Source of the DNA: JAWXVE01 sp044425555
GTDB lineage: Bacteria > Bacillota > Clostridia > Lachnospirales > Lachnospiraceae
Direction: 5' to 3'
Length of the DNA: 6,353 nucleotides
Assembly: GCA_044425555.1 (NCBI GenBank)
Contig: JAWXVF010000286.1
Coordinates: 1-6,353 of the forward strand
The notes beneath the pieces are model-generated. The model had not been told where the DNA came from. It did no database searches and was given only the letters and a program-made list of their open reading frames with translations. The position numbers were made by a program, and so were the translations under genes. Shown in pieces: positions 6,352 through 6,353 of this stretch; position 1 is the stretch's first letter; each line of letters starts with the position of its first letter.

Positions 6352-6353
6352 TG

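Overview
The window looks like part of one co-directional operon from a low-GC, monoderm, anaerobic-Firmicute-type genome; Clostridia/Lachnospiraceae is my best guess. The base composition is about two-thirds A+T. Every gene that can be checked has a purine-rich Shine-Dalgarno sequence at canonical spacing, and the membrane proteins have single-membrane topologies. There is no rRNA, tRNA, mobile element, CRISPR array or phage integrase. All supported genes lie on the minus strand, so transcription runs from high to low coordinates.

In transcription order there are five genes. (1) 6351-5023 encodes a 442-residue protein of unknown function with a C-terminal bacterial Ig-like domain; its true start may lie beyond the window edge. 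(2) 5018-4176 encodes a 280-residue pseudokinase-like domain followed by one membrane segment. (3) 4147-2540 encodes a 535-residue, membrane-anchored MORN-repeat protein whose repeats should lie outside the cell. (4) 2528-2142 encodes a 128-residue DUF4280/PAAR-like protein. (5) 2133-1 encodes a sensor-type membrane protein cut by the window edge: 711 codons are visible, covering an extracytoplasmic domain, more membrane helices, a second extracytoplasmic domain, HAMP, and a class III cyclase-like domain without its catalytic residues. Gaps between genes are 4, 28, 11 and 8 bases, so there is no room for internal promoters or intrinsic terminators.

The only component of well-known type is the PAAR-like protein. 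PAAR-superfamily proteins cap the spike of contractile injection systems (type VI secretion, extracellular contractile injection systems) or carry effectors. Around it are three membrane proteins, two of which are degenerate versions of signalling enzymes: a pseudokinase and a pseudo-cyclase. My inference is that the operon is an accessory, envelope-docking or signal-gating module of a Gram-positive contractile-injection or related secretion system. No sheath, tube, baseplate, VgrG or AAA+ gene is visible, so the system type is unproven. The candidate novelty is the combination of PAAR-like tip, exported MORN scaffold, membrane pseudokinase and HAMP-linked pseudo-cyclase.
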